A DNA stretch of 57,842 nt from a virus. Shown piece after piece: positions 40,718 to 48,808 of this stretch (position 1 is the first letter of the stretch; each line of letters opens with the position of its first letter). The position numbers were made by a program, and so were the translations under genes. The notes below the pieces were generated by a model. It made no database searches, was not told the origin of the DNA, and saw only the letters and a list, made by a program, of their open reading frames with translations. Location: the IMG/VR virus record IMGVR_UViG_3300031857_000214, positions 1 to 57,842 of that record. One strand, 5' to 3'.

Positions 40718-41449
40718 ATGAAAAAGATAATAAACTTCAGTGGTGGCAAGACATCTGCACTTATGGCAATACAAAACTATAACGAAGGTGATACTGTTCT
40801 ATTCACTGATACAATGAGAGAACATCCTATGACTTACAAATTCATAGATGACTTTGAAAAGTATGAAAATATACCTGTAACAAGAATTACATATGATGGT
40901 GGCGGATTTGATGCAATGTTAAGTAAGAAAGGTTATAGGCAAATACCTAATAGAGTAAAGAGAATATGTACTTTAGAATTAAAAATAAGAACAGCTAAAA
41001 GGTATGTTCGTAAGCAATGGGGTAAGCAAGACTACGAATGGTTAGTTGGATTTAGGGCAGATGAAGAAAGAAGGGTAAAAGGTTATAATTCTTATGTAGC
41101 ATACATACATCCTAGATTCCCTCTATATGATGCAGGTATAACTAAAGAAATGGTTAATGAATATTGGTCAAATAAGCCATACACATTAGAAATACCACCT
41201 ATTCTTGGTAATTGTACTCTTTGTTTTTTAAAAGGGAAGAATGCAATCATAAGTATATTAAGAGACTTTCCTGAATTAGCAAATGATTGGATTAAAGATG
41301 AAGAGATGTCGGCAAAATCTGGCGCTAATAGAACTTATTTTCAAGACACTACGTACAAACAATTATTACAAATAGCACAGAGTGATTTATTTAAGGGGCA
41401 AGATTTAAAAGATATCAATCCTGCATTTAATTGCTCTTGCACAAGTTAA
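40718..41449 (+). CDS. PAPS-reductase-like PP-loop enzyme (243 aa)
   Basis: The PP-loop SGGKTS is at residues 8-13 (INFSGGKTSALMAI), and LFTDTMREHP and CTLELKIRTAK (C84) follow as in PAPS reductase and DndC-like proteins. Cysteines at 84, 166, 169 and the end (CSC at 239-241) could hold an iron-sulfur cluster. These enzymes activate a substrate with ATP or reduce adenylylsulfate, and related ones insert sulfur into nucleic acids. Phage versions are common but mostly uncharacterised. The leader holds a G-quadruplex/hairpin element, so control at RNA level is likely. Confidence 0.75.
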   Translation: MKKIINFSGGKTSALMAIQNYNEGDTVLFTDTMREHPMTYKFIDDFEKYENIPVTRITYDGGGFDAMLSKKGYRQIPNRVKRICTLELKIRTAKRYVRKQWGKQDYEWLVGFRADEERRVKGYNSYVAYIHPRFPLYDAGITKEMVNEYWSNKPYTLEIPPILGNCTLCFLKGKNAIISILRDFPELANDWIKDEEMSAKSGANRTYFQDTTYKQLLQIAQSDLFKGQDLKDINPAFNCSCTS

Positions 41450-41455
41450 AAAAAT

Positions 41456-41572
41456 ATGAAGTTCAATAAACAACAGAAAGTAGCTTTTATACTAGGCATA
41501 GTAATTCCATATGTAATACTCCTTACAGGGTTAATACTATGTGGCTTCTTTAAAAAATTATTTGGAAAGTAA
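41456..41572 (+). CDS. Membrane microprotein (38 aa)
   Basis: One transmembrane helix (VAFILGIVIPYVILLTGLIL) with basic ends (MKFNKQQK and KKLFGK). Overlapped at its end by the promoter of the ERF gene. No family recognised. Confidence 0.5.
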   Translation: MKFNKQQKVAFILGIVIPYVILLTGLILCGFFKKLFGK

Positions 41573-41592
41573 AAAAGTATTTTGTAAATTCG
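41561..41592 (+). promoter_or_regulatory. Promoter of the ERF gene, TTTG-N20-TAAATTCG
   Basis: TTTG (41561-41564), 20 bases, then TAAATTCG (41585-41592), a TTCG variant of the -7 box. The ATG with its AATAACCA leader follows at 41609. Confidence 0.7.
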
Positions 41593-41608
41593 CAAAAATA
41601 AATAACCA

Positions 41609-42172
41609 ATGAAAAATCTACTAAAGGCATTAGCTCAATTCCAATCGGAATGCCCAGCTATCAAGAAGAATTCGGACAATCCATTCTTCAAATCAAAGTA
41701 TGCAGCATTAGATGCAATACAGCATCATATTCAGCCGTATCTAACTAAGTATGGCTTAACAGTTATTCAGCCTAATCATTGGACTGATGGTCAGCTGTTT
41801 GTTAAAACAATAGTACATCACGTAGATAGTGGTGAGTATATTGAATCAGCATTTCCGGTAGTTACTCAAAAGCATACAGCTCAGGACTACGGTAGTGCTG
41901 TTACTTACGCAAAGAGATATAGCCTAACAGGTGCTCTCAATATAATTGTAGAAGATGAAGATGATGATGGCAATACAGCAACACAAGGTGCTACACAAGT
42001 ATCTTTTAAGCAGACTCCAGTGCCTGCCTCTGATGACAAGCCTTGGTTAAATAAACAAAATCAACATTGGCCTGTTATTGTAGAAGCATTGAAAGAAGGT
42101 AAGACAGATATTAAACGCTTAAGAGATAAGTATAAGATTTCTAAGGCTACTGAAGCAGAATTAACAGCATAA
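41609..42172 (+). CDS. ERF-family single-strand annealing protein (187 aa)
   Basis: The sequence LLKALAQFQSECPAIKKNSD, then NPFFKSKYAALDAIQHHIQP, KYGLTVIQ and the typical QDYGSAVTYAKRYSLTGALN with VEDEDDDGN identify the ERF superfamily of phage recombinases. It anneals complementary single strands in recombination-dependent replication and repair. A RecE-like nuclease lies two genes downstream, giving the usual exonuclease/annealase pair. The C-terminal tail is a linker plus a small helical domain. Confidence 0.85.
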   Translation: MKNLLKALAQFQSECPAIKKNSDNPFFKSKYAALDAIQHHIQPYLTKYGLTVIQPNHWTDGQLFVKTIVHHVDSGEYIESAFPVVTQKHTAQDYGSAVTYAKRYSLTGALNIIVEDEDDDGNTATQGATQVSFKQTPVPASDDKPWLNKQNQHWPVIVEALKEGKTDIKRLRDKYKISKATEAELTA

Positions 42173-42173
42173 T

Positions 42174-42338
42174 ATGGAAAATCAACAAGAACTACAAGTT
42201 CGAGTAGAACATATTATAGTTAAAATAGAAGAGATAATACATTCCCTACGCACAGCTATTGAACAAGGCAATGACTTACACATCGGCATAGTACTTGGTC
42301 AATCAATAAAACAGCTAGAAGAAATAGCGTACGGATAA
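42174..42338 (+). CDS. Small helical protein (54 aa)
   Basis: MENQQELQVRVEHIIVKIEE...LEEIAYG is amphipathic helical, starts 1 nt after the ERF stop and is likely coupled to it. No family recognised. Confidence 0.55.
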   Translation: MENQQELQVRVEHIIVKIEEIIHSLRTAIEQGNDLHIGIVLGQSIKQLEEIAYG

Positions 42339-42343
42339 ACATA

Positions 42344-42422
42344 TTGCCCTCCTTCAAATCACAATCATTAAAAATTAATAAACATAGGGTGTTAGTTAGT
42401 TTCCCGATGGGTTGGAGGGCAA
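42344..42422 (+). ncRNA. Folded intergenic RNA closed by a 9-bp stem
   Basis: TTGCCCTCC (42344-42352) pairs with GGAGGGCAA (42414-42422). The 61-nt interior contains an A/T-rich stretch and CCCGATGGG. A terminator follows. I recognise no riboswitch class. It may be a 3' end structure or an attenuator before the nuclease gene. Confidence 0.4.
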
Positions 42423-42453
42423 AAATAGTTGATGTGATAATAAATAAGAACAA

Positions 42454-42488
42454 GACCTCTGGTGTTTCTACATCGGAGGTCGCTTTTT
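42454..42488 (+). terminator. Terminator between the ERF operon and the RecE-like gene
   Basis: GACCTC pairs with GAGGTC, extended inward to TGT/ACA with loop TTCT, followed by GCTTTTT. No promoter is visible between it and the ATG at 42503, so read-through or attenuation must supply the nuclease. Confidence 0.75.
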
Positions 42489-42502
42489 AAAAAAACAATT
42501 TT

Positions 42503-43264
42503 ATGATAACAATAGATAATTTAAACGAGCGTCCACTTAGCTACAGCTCACTAAAAGAATTCGCTAAGTCACCTGCCCATTATGTAGAGTATTTACGTAA
42601 AGAGAGGAAGCCTAGCCCTGCGATGCTATTCGGAAGTCTAGTTCATTGCTTATTACTTCAGCCAAATGAGGTATCAAATCAGTTCGCTGTTATGCCAAAT
42701 GTAGATAAGCGCACTAAAGAAGGTAAGGCTGCGTATGAAGCATTCTTACTTACCGCAGATGGCAAGGAAGTAGTAACACAAGAGCAATACAACGAGGCTG
42801 ACAACTTAGTTAATAAGGTTATATCAGAGCCTCACATAGCCAACGCTATACAAGGATGTAATACGTTTGAAAAGGAATGGCGTGCAGAAATCAATGGGTT
42901 GCCGTTCAGAGGGTTCTTTGATGGAGAAGCTGACGACTATATACTTGAGGTAAAGACGGCCAATGACGCTAGTCCAAAAACTATCATCAATGATTTTTAC
43001 AATCGACAATACCACATTCAAGCCGGCTTATATTCACATATTTCAGGCAAACCAATTAAGTATTTAATCATTGAGACTACAGCTCCATACAATGTTATAT
43101 TGGCTGATGTAGACCCCGCATTTACCGACTTAGGTCTCAAAGAAGCTGTTAAGCATATCAACTCGTTTAAGGTATGCCTAGAAAATAATATGTTCAATAT
43201 GGGTTATGAGTTTCATATGGAGTCAGGAGCATTTACCATAGGATTGCCATCTTGGATAAAATAA
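42503..43264 (+). CDS. RecE/YqaJ-like PD-(D/E)XK exonuclease (253 aa)
   Basis: The start LSYSSLKEFAKSPAHYVEYL, the motif PSPAMLFGSLVHCLLLQPNE, and the catalytic core GFFDGEADDYILEVKTANDA (D..ExK) followed by YNRQYHIQAGLYSHISGKPI are those of phage exodeoxyribonuclease VIII-type proteins (DUF3799). It resects double-strand ends so that the ERF protein can load. Length is normal for the family. Confidence 0.8.
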   Translation: MITIDNLNERPLSYSSLKEFAKSPAHYVEYLRKERKPSPAMLFGSLVHCLLLQPNEVSNQFAVMPNVDKRTKEGKAAYEAFLLTADGKEVVTQEQYNEADNLVNKVISEPHIANAIQGCNTFEKEWRAEINGLPFRGFFDGEADDYILEVKTANDASPKTIINDFYNRQYHIQAGLYSHISGKPIKYLIIETTAPYNVILADVDPAFTDLGLKEAVKHINSFKVCLENNMFNMGYEFHMESGAFTIGLPSWIK

Positions 43265-43265
43265 A

Positions 43266-43296
43266 TTTGGTAGTTTCGCAAAAGTTTGTATATTCG
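43266..43296 (+). promoter_or_regulatory. Promoter TTTG-N19-TATATTCG
   Basis: TTTG (43266-43269), 19 bases, TATATTCG (43289-43296). It starts 2 nt after the nuclease stop. A second -7-like TAGTTTCG lies inside the spacer. The leader carries a strong hairpin. Confidence 0.75.
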
Positions 43297-43331
43297 CAAT
43301 ACCTTTTAGATGAATTGGTTACGATAAGCAC

Positions 43332-43358
43332 GGGGGGTGTAGGCATAGTGCATCCCCC
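43332..43358 (+). promoter_or_regulatory. GC-rich leader hairpin before the 120-aa gene
   Basis: GGGGGGTGT pairs with GCATCCCCC (9 bp with two wobbles), ending 14 nt before the ATG at 43373. No T-run follows. It could hold back translation or protect the 5' end. Confidence 0.55.
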
Positions 43359-43372
43359 AAATTTTAAAAATT

Positions 43373-43735
43373 ATGGGTAGATACGACTACTTCCGAATAA
43401 ACGCAAACTTACTTCCTACGTCTAATGCGCAGGAGTTAGAAGACTTGACAGATTTAGAATTCCAAACAAAAGATTTGGATAAAGAGTTCTTAGAGTATAA
43501 TGTTGCAGATGATGGATATTTATATTTCAAAGACTTTGAATATCAGATGACACCAACAGATAATCCTGACGGATTATTTAGTATAGAATTGAAAAGAATA
43601 AATGAAACTATAAAAAAGAGTTATTACTCTGGTACTATTGAATTTTACGGTAAACCATACGAGCTGTTCTACACATTCAAAGCAAGTTTTGTAGACGGAA
43701 AACTAACCGCCGTAGATTTGGTAGGAAAAGAGTAA
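43373..43735 (+). CDS. Early protein of unknown function (120 aa)
   Basis: The start MGRYDYFRINANLLPTSNAQ and the fold (beta strands DGYLYFKDFEYQMTP and IEFYGKPYELFYTFKASF) suggest a compact beta domain, with no motif that names a family. It is the first gene of a unit with its own promoter. Confidence 0.6.
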   Translation: MGRYDYFRINANLLPTSNAQELEDLTDLEFQTKDLDKEFLEYNVADDGYLYFKDFEYQMTPTDNPDGLFSIELKRINETIKKSYYSGTIEFYGKPYELFYTFKASFVDGKLTAVDLVGKE

Positions 43736-43749
43736 ACCATTGAAACCAT

Positions 43750-43998
43750 ATGACCACAAAGAGCAAGGGTATAACCAAAGCAAAATTAACCCGACACTAC
43801 CCTAACATAGCTAAAATTGTTGATGAGATTTATCAAACAGAAAAAGCTGCAAACTATTGGTTCTTTGTAAATTACTGCGGTAAGTACAAGGACAAGCAAG
43901 GTAATCCTAGAACTGTTTCTATGGGAGCTATTATTGACCTTATAACCTCTTATGGATATCAGGTTGAAATCATAGCCAAGAAGAAACAAATAGCTTAA
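43750..43998 (+). CDS. Small basic protein (82 aa)
   Basis: MTTKSKGITKAKLTRHYPNI...KDKQGNPRTVSMGAIIDLIT is basic, with an alpha/beta pattern. No family recognised. Confidence 0.55.
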   Translation: MTTKSKGITKAKLTRHYPNIAKIVDEIYQTEKAANYWFFVNYCGKYKDKQGNPRTVSMGAIIDLITSYGYQVEIIAKKKQIA

Positions 43999-44022
43999 TT
44001 TCGCAAAAAAAAAAAATTTAAA

Positions 44023-44388
44023 ATGGCATTAGCAACACGCACACCACAACAACAACTTATAGAAGGATTTTATGAGTTAGAAGTAGCCGCTCACTTATCG
44101 CACGTGAATACACGTTCATATGCAGAGCATAACGCATTTGGAAGTTTCTACGATAAAGTAGGAGACTTTAAAGATTTTTTAGTAGAATACCACATGGGAG
44201 AAGGTAAGTTAACAAAGTTGACTATATCTGTTATTGACCCATCAGGTTCTACTCCTGCATTAGCAGACTCTTTATCAGAGAAGTTCTGTAACTATGCAAA
44301 ACAATTAGGAGATGAAGCATTAATCAACAAAGCAGGCGAGTTCGAAGAAGTAGTAGCTCACTTGAAGTATATGTTGATGTTGAAATAA
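44023..44388 (+). CDS. Helical early protein (121 aa)
   Basis: Four helices without recognised motif (QQLIEGFYELEVAAHLSHVN, EFEEVVAHLKYMLMLK). The pattern TRSYAEHNAFGSFYDKVGDF recalls ferritin-like or Dps-like helices, but I cannot show metal ligands in the right places. A TAATTTCG box lies at 43996-44003. Confidence 0.55.
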   Translation: MALATRTPQQQLIEGFYELEVAAHLSHVNTRSYAEHNAFGSFYDKVGDFKDFLVEYHMGEGKLTKLTISVIDPSGSTPALADSLSEKFCNYAKQLGDEALINKAGEFEEVVAHLKYMLMLK

Positions 44389-44405
44389 TTACAGGGGGCT
44401 GTAAT
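44388..44405 (+). other. Short perfect hairpin after the 121-aa gene
   Basis: ATTACAG, loop GGGG and CTGTAAT overlap the stop codon region. It precedes the terminator at 44432-44461 by 26 nt and probably belongs to the 3' end of the mRNA. Confidence 0.45.
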
Positions 44406-44431
44406 ACAGACATACGTCCTTTTGAACAATC

Positions 44432-44461
44432 TCCCCTTAGTTTCTACTAGGGGGACTTTTT
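44432..44461 (+). terminator. Intrinsic terminator
   Basis: TCCCCTTAG pairs with CTAGGGGGA over 9 bp with loop TTTCTA, followed by CTTTTT. It separates the 121-aa gene from the SSB-like gene. Confidence 0.85.
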
Positions 44462-44496
44462 AACCAAAGCATTTTTTAACCAATAAATCATATAAA

Positions 44497-44808
44497 ATGG
44501 CAGAAGAAAAAATCTACCTAAACAAATTCACTAGCACTAAATCTAGCGAATACGGATTCGGCATTTACATCAAAGATGTTAACGCTTTATACGAAGAACT
44601 TAAGTCGCACGCTAATCCTGATGGAAGCATCAGATTGTATGTGTCTAAAAAGAAAACAGCAGATAAGTATGGTAACGATGGTACTGTTACATTAAACACT
44701 TGGAAGCCTGATGGCAGTAAAGTAGCTGTAAACAATTACAATCAGGCTAAAGCACAGCCTCAATATATTGCGCCACAAGCAGTGGCTAATGACGATTTGC
44801 CTTTCTAG
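44497..44808 (+). CDS. SSB-like protein with DDLPF tail (103 aa)
   Basis: The body (FTSTKSSEYGFGIYIKDVNA, then DGTVTLNTWKPDGS) is a small beta-rich domain. After a Gln/Ala/Pro linker the protein ends in NDDLPF, an acidic tip like the C-terminus of bacterial SSB that recruits replication partners. It lies directly before the primase-helicase. It is flanked by terminators on both sides, so its level may be set separately. An OB-fold is likely but not provable by eye. Confidence 0.65.
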   Translation: MAEEKIYLNKFTSTKSSEYGFGIYIKDVNALYEELKSHANPDGSIRLYVSKKKTADKYGNDGTVTLNTWKPDGSKVAVNNYNQAKAQPQYIAPQAVANDDLPF

Positions 44809-44839
44809 GCTCTTTCGAGTGTGATTTTCTTATATTTTT

Positions 44840-44873
44840 CCCCTGTGAGCGTAAAAACTTACAGGGGTTTTTT
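44840..44873 (+). terminator. Intrinsic terminator after the SSB-like gene
   Basis: CCCCTGTGAG pairs with CTTACAGGGG over 10 bp with an 8-nt loop, followed by TTTTTT. The primase-helicase ATG lies 11 nt after it. Confidence 0.85.
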
Positions 44874-44884
44874 AACCAATATCT

Positions 44885-46702
44885 ATGCAAAAGGTAACTA
44901 TATTTAAAACGATAAAGACAATCAGTGAACCTCACTTTGTACCAATAGACTCTGTTCTTAACGCAATTAAGAGTGGGAAATATAAGGAACAAGTAGATGT
45001 CATTAGAGATTGCAAAGACCCATCTAAAATATCTTCCCTCAAAGCAAACCTCCCTTGTGTATTATTCGCAGGGGAATTTGCTAAACCAATAACCAAAAAT
45101 TACGAAAATGGAGAAGAATACATTTCTTATAGGGATGATAAGTCTCTTACAACGCACAGTGGATTTGTTCCTATTGATATTGATGATATAGATGACATCA
45201 ATGCAAAAAAGAAAGAACTAATAAGCAATCCATACATCTATGCACTATGGACATCTTCAAGCGGTAAAGGTCTGCACGGCCTAGTTAAAATAGGAGATGG
45301 CAATAAGCATACAGAACATTATAAGGCGCTATTGGAAGAGATACCTGGACTAGATACTACAGCTAGAAATCCATCAAGGGTGCTGTATGTTTCTAATGAC
45401 CCCGATATATACATAAACACATCTTCAAGTGTATTTTATAATATCATTAAAGAGGAAGAGATAAAGCCTGCGTCTATTAGATTTGGAGATGGCTATACGG
45501 ACTACAAGAAGATTGATATAGCATCAAGGATGATACGCCTTTCCAAAGATGGAGAGAAGCACCATACATTACTTAAGGCCGCTCATTTATTGGGTGGATA
45601 CGTAGCCACTAAACATATCGAATATGATATTGCTTATAATATTCTTCTTCATGAGATATCTAAGAAAGATGTAGATGATTTAAACCTAGCAAGAAAAACC
45701 ATTGACGATGGTATAAGGCACGGTATGACAATGCCTATTAAAGATATTGAACAGAACTTTAGAGAAGCTGTACGTATAATAGGCGTACAAGAAGAGGATT
45801 TAAACTTCCTTGCATCTAACACAAGAGATGATGACTATATCTTTAAGTTTAGGTCTGGACTTATACCTATGGGCCTGTCATTTGGCTATAGTGACTTAGA
45901 TGACAATTTAAGGCTCAAGGAGGGCGAGTTTTACGCAACCCTAGCACATAGTCACATTGGTAAAACAAGCGTCAATTTATGGCTTATTTTCCTTTCTGCG
46001 ATACATTATGATTGGAATTGGATGCTGTATATGGGAGAGAATCAGTCAGCATCTATCAAGATGAAGCTAATGGAGTACTTTATAGGCAAGAAAATTCAAA
46101 AGATGAATGACCTTGAGCATAACGTAGCCCTTAGATTTATTGATGAGCATTTCTTCATCCTATCTACGGATAATATGTATACATATGGAGAGATATTAGA
46201 GCATTCTAAAACACTAATGCAGTACAAGTCGCTTAAGGGTATCTTTATTGACCCATACAATAGCCTTAAAATGGAGCTTACGGTGTCAAAGAATAAGTAT
46301 ATATACGATTATGAGGCGTATAGTGAAATGCTTAATTACACAAAGAAGTATAACACAACTATATTCTTATCAGTTCACTCTACTACTGCCGCTCAAAGAG
46401 AAAGAGATAGTAGTGGTAATCAGAAAGCACCACACGCATCCGACACGGAAGGTGGCTCGGCCCTATACAATAGGGTAGATAATTTTATGACTTATCATAG
46501 AAAGATTAAGAGCCCTGATGAGTGGATGTTTACGGAGATATCCGTTGATAAGGTTAGAAACCAAGACACAGGTGGCTCTCCTACAAGACAAGGCAATCCG
46601 TTTGTAATCAGAATGAATAATGGAGTTGAGTTTGTTGACATCAATAATCAGCTACCATTTAATAGAGAAAAATTATTGTTGAAACATAAATGCAGATTTT
46701 AA
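44885..46702 (+). CDS. Primase-helicase fusion (605 aa)
   Basis: The N-terminal part (residues 1-190) resembles the VirE-N/BT4734-like primase domain of Bacteroidota: HSGFVPIDIDDID at 91-103 with metal-binding Asp, and LWTSSSGKGLHGLVKI at 121-136. The C-terminal part is a RecA-fold helicase with Walker A AHSHIGKTS at 354-362, LYMGENQS, Walker B GIFIDPYNS at 452-460 and FLSVHSTT near 494-501. Together it would unwind the fork and lay primers. No phage DNA polymerase is visible, so host polymerase is presumably used. Confidence 0.75.
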   Translation: MQKVTIFKTIKTISEPHFVPIDSVLNAIKSGKYKEQVDVIRDCKDPSKISSLKANLPCVLFAGEFAKPITKNYENGEEYISYRDDKSLTTHSGFVPIDIDDIDDINAKKKELISNPYIYALWTSSSGKGLHGLVKIGDGNKHTEHYKALLEEIPGLDTTARNPSRVLYVSNDPDIYINTSSSVFYNIIKEEEIKPASIRFGDGYTDYKKIDIASRMIRLSKDGEKHHTLLKAAHLLGGYVATKHIEYDIAYNILLHEISKKDVDDLNLARKTIDDGIRHGMTMPIKDIEQNFREAVRIIGVQEEDLNFLASNTRDDDYIFKFRSGLIPMGLSFGYSDLDDNLRLKEGEFYATLAHSHIGKTSVNLWLIFLSAIHYDWNWMLYMGENQSASIKMKLMEYFIGKKIQKMNDLEHNVALRFIDEHFFILSTDNMYTYGEILEHSKTLMQYKSLKGIFIDPYNSLKMELTVSKNKYIYDYEAYSEMLNYTKKYNTTIFLSVHSTTAAQRERDSSGNQKAPHASDTEGGSALYNRVDNFMTYHRKIKSPDEWMFTEISVDKVRNQDTGGSPTRQGNPFVIRMNNGVEFVDINNQLPFNREKLLLKHKCRF

Positions 46703-46939
46703 ATGGGTTACGAATTCATAGACCATTCAAGAGTAAGTGTCATAGCTTACGATATGACCATACCTGATTTAGAAACAAGAAAGCAAAAGGCCATTGAATT
46801 TAAAACATTAAAATTGGCTGAGCAAAAACTAGGTGTAGGTCAGCACGTATTAAAGACCGCTATTAAAAATAGAGGAAGGGTGTTTTCTACACTATATCAA
46901 AAAGAATTTGCTGTACGCATAAAACCAATTAAAAAATGA
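46703..46939 (+). CDS. Small basic protein (78 aa)
   Basis: The middle FKTLKLAEQKLGVGQHVLKT resembles a helix-turn-helix of the homing-endonuclease-associated type (LGVGQHVLKTAIKNRG), so DNA binding is likely. It begins directly at the stop of the primase-helicase gene. Confidence 0.55.
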   Translation: MGYEFIDHSRVSVIAYDMTIPDLETRKQKAIEFKTLKLAEQKLGVGQHVLKTAIKNRGRVFSTLYQKEFAVRIKPIKK

Positions 46940-47169
46940 AAAAGAAAAAACAAAAAGAAGTGTTGATATATGGCAATCATTATCACATAGAGTGCTCATT
47001 ACTTTACCTTGGCATAGCAGAATGTAGGCTTGTTAATGGGAAGATTAGGTGGATACAAAAATATTATTTTTCTGATGGTAATTATGAAGAAAAAGAATGT
47101 CACTTTGTAACAGGATGGTATCTAGCTACTGACGAAGAGATAAAACTACAAAATGATTTTATAAAATGA
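46936..47169 (+). CDS. Small protein of unknown function (77 aa)
   Basis: MKKKKQKEVLIYGNHYHIEC and a Trp/Tyr-rich beta body. ATGA overlaps on both sides couple it to its neighbours. No family recognised. Confidence 0.55.
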   Translation: MKKKKQKEVLIYGNHYHIECSLLYLGIAECRLVNGKIRWIQKYYFSDGNYEEKECHFVTGWYLATDEEIKLQNDFIK

Positions 47170-47549
47170 AATATTCTTCAAGTTTCACACACGACCTCGC
47201 ATTTGGAGAAAGTGCCGAAGATTGGGTAAATGACATATTTAAAAATGGAAAGAAAATAGAAGTCAAGTATGACAGGATAGCTCATAAGACCGGCAACATA
47301 TTCATAGAATACCAATCAAGAGGCAAGGCTAGTGGCATTGCTACAACCGATGCTGATTATTGGATTTACAAGATAGAAAAGACAGAATGCGCAATGATAC
47401 TTCCTGTTGCTTATTTAAAAGAAAGACTTAGATTCTACTATAAAAATAATATGTACCTATCAGACGGAGGGGATGAGAATACGTCAAAAGGATTTTTAAT
47501 ACCGATAAATAAAATAATAACCAATGAAAGCAGTAACCGTAGCCTTTAA
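47166..47549 (+). CDS. PD-(D/E)XK nuclease-like protein (127 aa)
   Basis: The pattern ESAEDWVNDIFKNGKKIEVK, then TGNIFIEYQSRGKASGIATT and DADYWIYKIEK matches small phage nucleases of the PD-(D/E)XK fold (E.K followed by E-x-Q). A role in resolving branched DNA is plausible. Coupled to the gene upstream by ATGA. Confidence 0.6.
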   Translation: MKYSSSFTHDLAFGESAEDWVNDIFKNGKKIEVKYDRIAHKTGNIFIEYQSRGKASGIATTDADYWIYKIEKTECAMILPVAYLKERLRFYYKNNMYLSDGGDENTSKGFLIPINKIITNESSNRSL

Positions 47550-47934
47550 TCCAGGCTCAAACGAAGAGAAATTATTTTTAGATTCTAAGAATAATTACGC
47601 TACAATACAAGCTGTTGTAAGCAAAAGAATTGATTGTTCTAATCCACAAGAAATCGTGAACCATCTATCAGAGATAACAGCAGTTCAGGGTATGGCTGCA
47701 TACACAAAAGCACAGCTTGAGTATCTTACAGATAGGCTGTCTATGAAAGCCATGATGAATATTAAAGATGAAGAGGGAAGTGCTAATGAAAGAAAGGTAA
47801 TGCTAGCATTTGCTGTAGGCGATTGCTCATTCTACAATCAAGTAATTGAATTGCTTATTAAAGAATTGCACTATAAGGTAGAAATATTAAGAACTTCTTT
47901 GTCATATTGCAAAAGTGAACTAAATTTACAATAA
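47524..47934 (+). CDS. Helical protein of unknown function (136 aa)
   Basis: The sequence holds long helices (EIVNHLSEITAVQGMAAYTK, QLEYLTDRLSMKAMMNIKDE). It resembles small helical phage proteins that accompany recombination genes, but I cannot name a family. It overlaps the previous gene by 26 nt and follows an AATAACCA leader. Confidence 0.55.
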   Translation: MKAVTVAFNPGSNEEKLFLDSKNNYATIQAVVSKRIDCSNPQEIVNHLSEITAVQGMAAYTKAQLEYLTDRLSMKAMMNIKDEEGSANERKVMLAFAVGDCSFYNQVIELLIKELHYKVEILRTSLSYCKSELNLQ

Positions 47935-47935
47935 C

Positions 47936-48562
47936 ATGAACGCAATATTAAATTCGAATATACCTAGCTTCAAAGCTCTTGTAAAGAAATCCTATTTTAC
48001 AAAAGATGATAAAGACTCAGAAGAGTTTTACAATGTATATGTTTTTGGCTGTCAATCGACATCTGGTAAAATACTTACGTTTCACGTAATGACAGACTCA
48101 GGTATGATTAGGAGCAGGGTTCCAATATCAGATATATATACTAAAATACCAACGAATGATGTTCCATTTAATTATAAACAACTATGGGATTGTTTTAGCG
48201 AAAACGCCTCTGTTGTAGAGTATGATTTCTTAGCTTTTCATAGATGTCAAGTGTTGCTAAGGGATGGCTCTAAGGTTTGGGCAACTTACATTTTCACTAT
48301 AGATTGGTATAATAACCCATACAGCGATGAGCCATCTGATTATAAGTGTGGACACATTCTAGAGTCTGATGACGGATACCTTTTGTGTATGCCCAATAAT
48401 AGAATATTTTGGAAGGACAGCAATTGGGTAACTAAAAAACTACCTGAAGATTTGAAACAGTTCAAGGTAGATACAGAGCTTCTATCGGTAGAAAACCAAT
48501 CAGATAAATGGGTTACTGAAGACACAAATTCTTTTTATTACGATATAATAGAAAATAAATAA
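47936..48562 (+). CDS. Protein of unknown function (208 aa)
   Basis: Mixed alpha/beta with many aromatic residues (TFHVMTDSGMIRSRVPISDI, KVWATYIFTIDWYNNPYSDE). I recall similar proteins in Bacteroidota phages but no function. It lies between a helical protein and the HTH protein. Confidence 0.55.
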   Translation: MNAILNSNIPSFKALVKKSYFTKDDKDSEEFYNVYVFGCQSTSGKILTFHVMTDSGMIRSRVPISDIYTKIPTNDVPFNYKQLWDCFSENASVVEYDFLAFHRCQVLLRDGSKVWATYIFTIDWYNNPYSDEPSDYKCGHILESDDGYLLCMPNNRIFWKDSNWVTKKLPEDLKQFKVDTELLSVENQSDKWVTEDTNSFYYDIIENK

Positions 48563-48565
48563 ACT

Positions 48566-48808
48566 ATGTATACAAGAGACTGTCAAATAAATACTTATTA
48601 TGCCATATGTAAGAAGTATCCTCACATAAAAGTTGATAATAAAGAAGATTTAAATATAGAAAACAATATAGTCAAGATACTAGAAAAGTGCTGGTATGAT
48701 AAAGAAAAGTATGGACATGTTGGAGATATAGCATTAGTAACAGGCTTGTCTGAAAGACAGGTGTTTAGATTTGCTAGAAAATATAATTTTGCTAAAAGAA
48801 TATTCTAG
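48566..48808 (+). CDS. Helix-turn-helix protein (80 aa)
   Basis: The C-terminal third (HVGDIALVTGLSERQVFRFA) is a helix-turn-helix. It overlaps the next gene by one base (TAGTG). It could be a regulator of the early-to-late switch. Confidence 0.6.
   Translation: MYTRDCQINTYYAICKKYPHIKVDNKEDLNIENNIVKILEKCWYDKEKYGHVGDIALVTGLSERQVFRFARKYNFAKRIF

Noticed and set aside
42344-42422. A known riboswitch (preQ1, SAM or THF type)
   Set aside because: The closing stem is clear, but none of the conserved core sequences of these classes is present.
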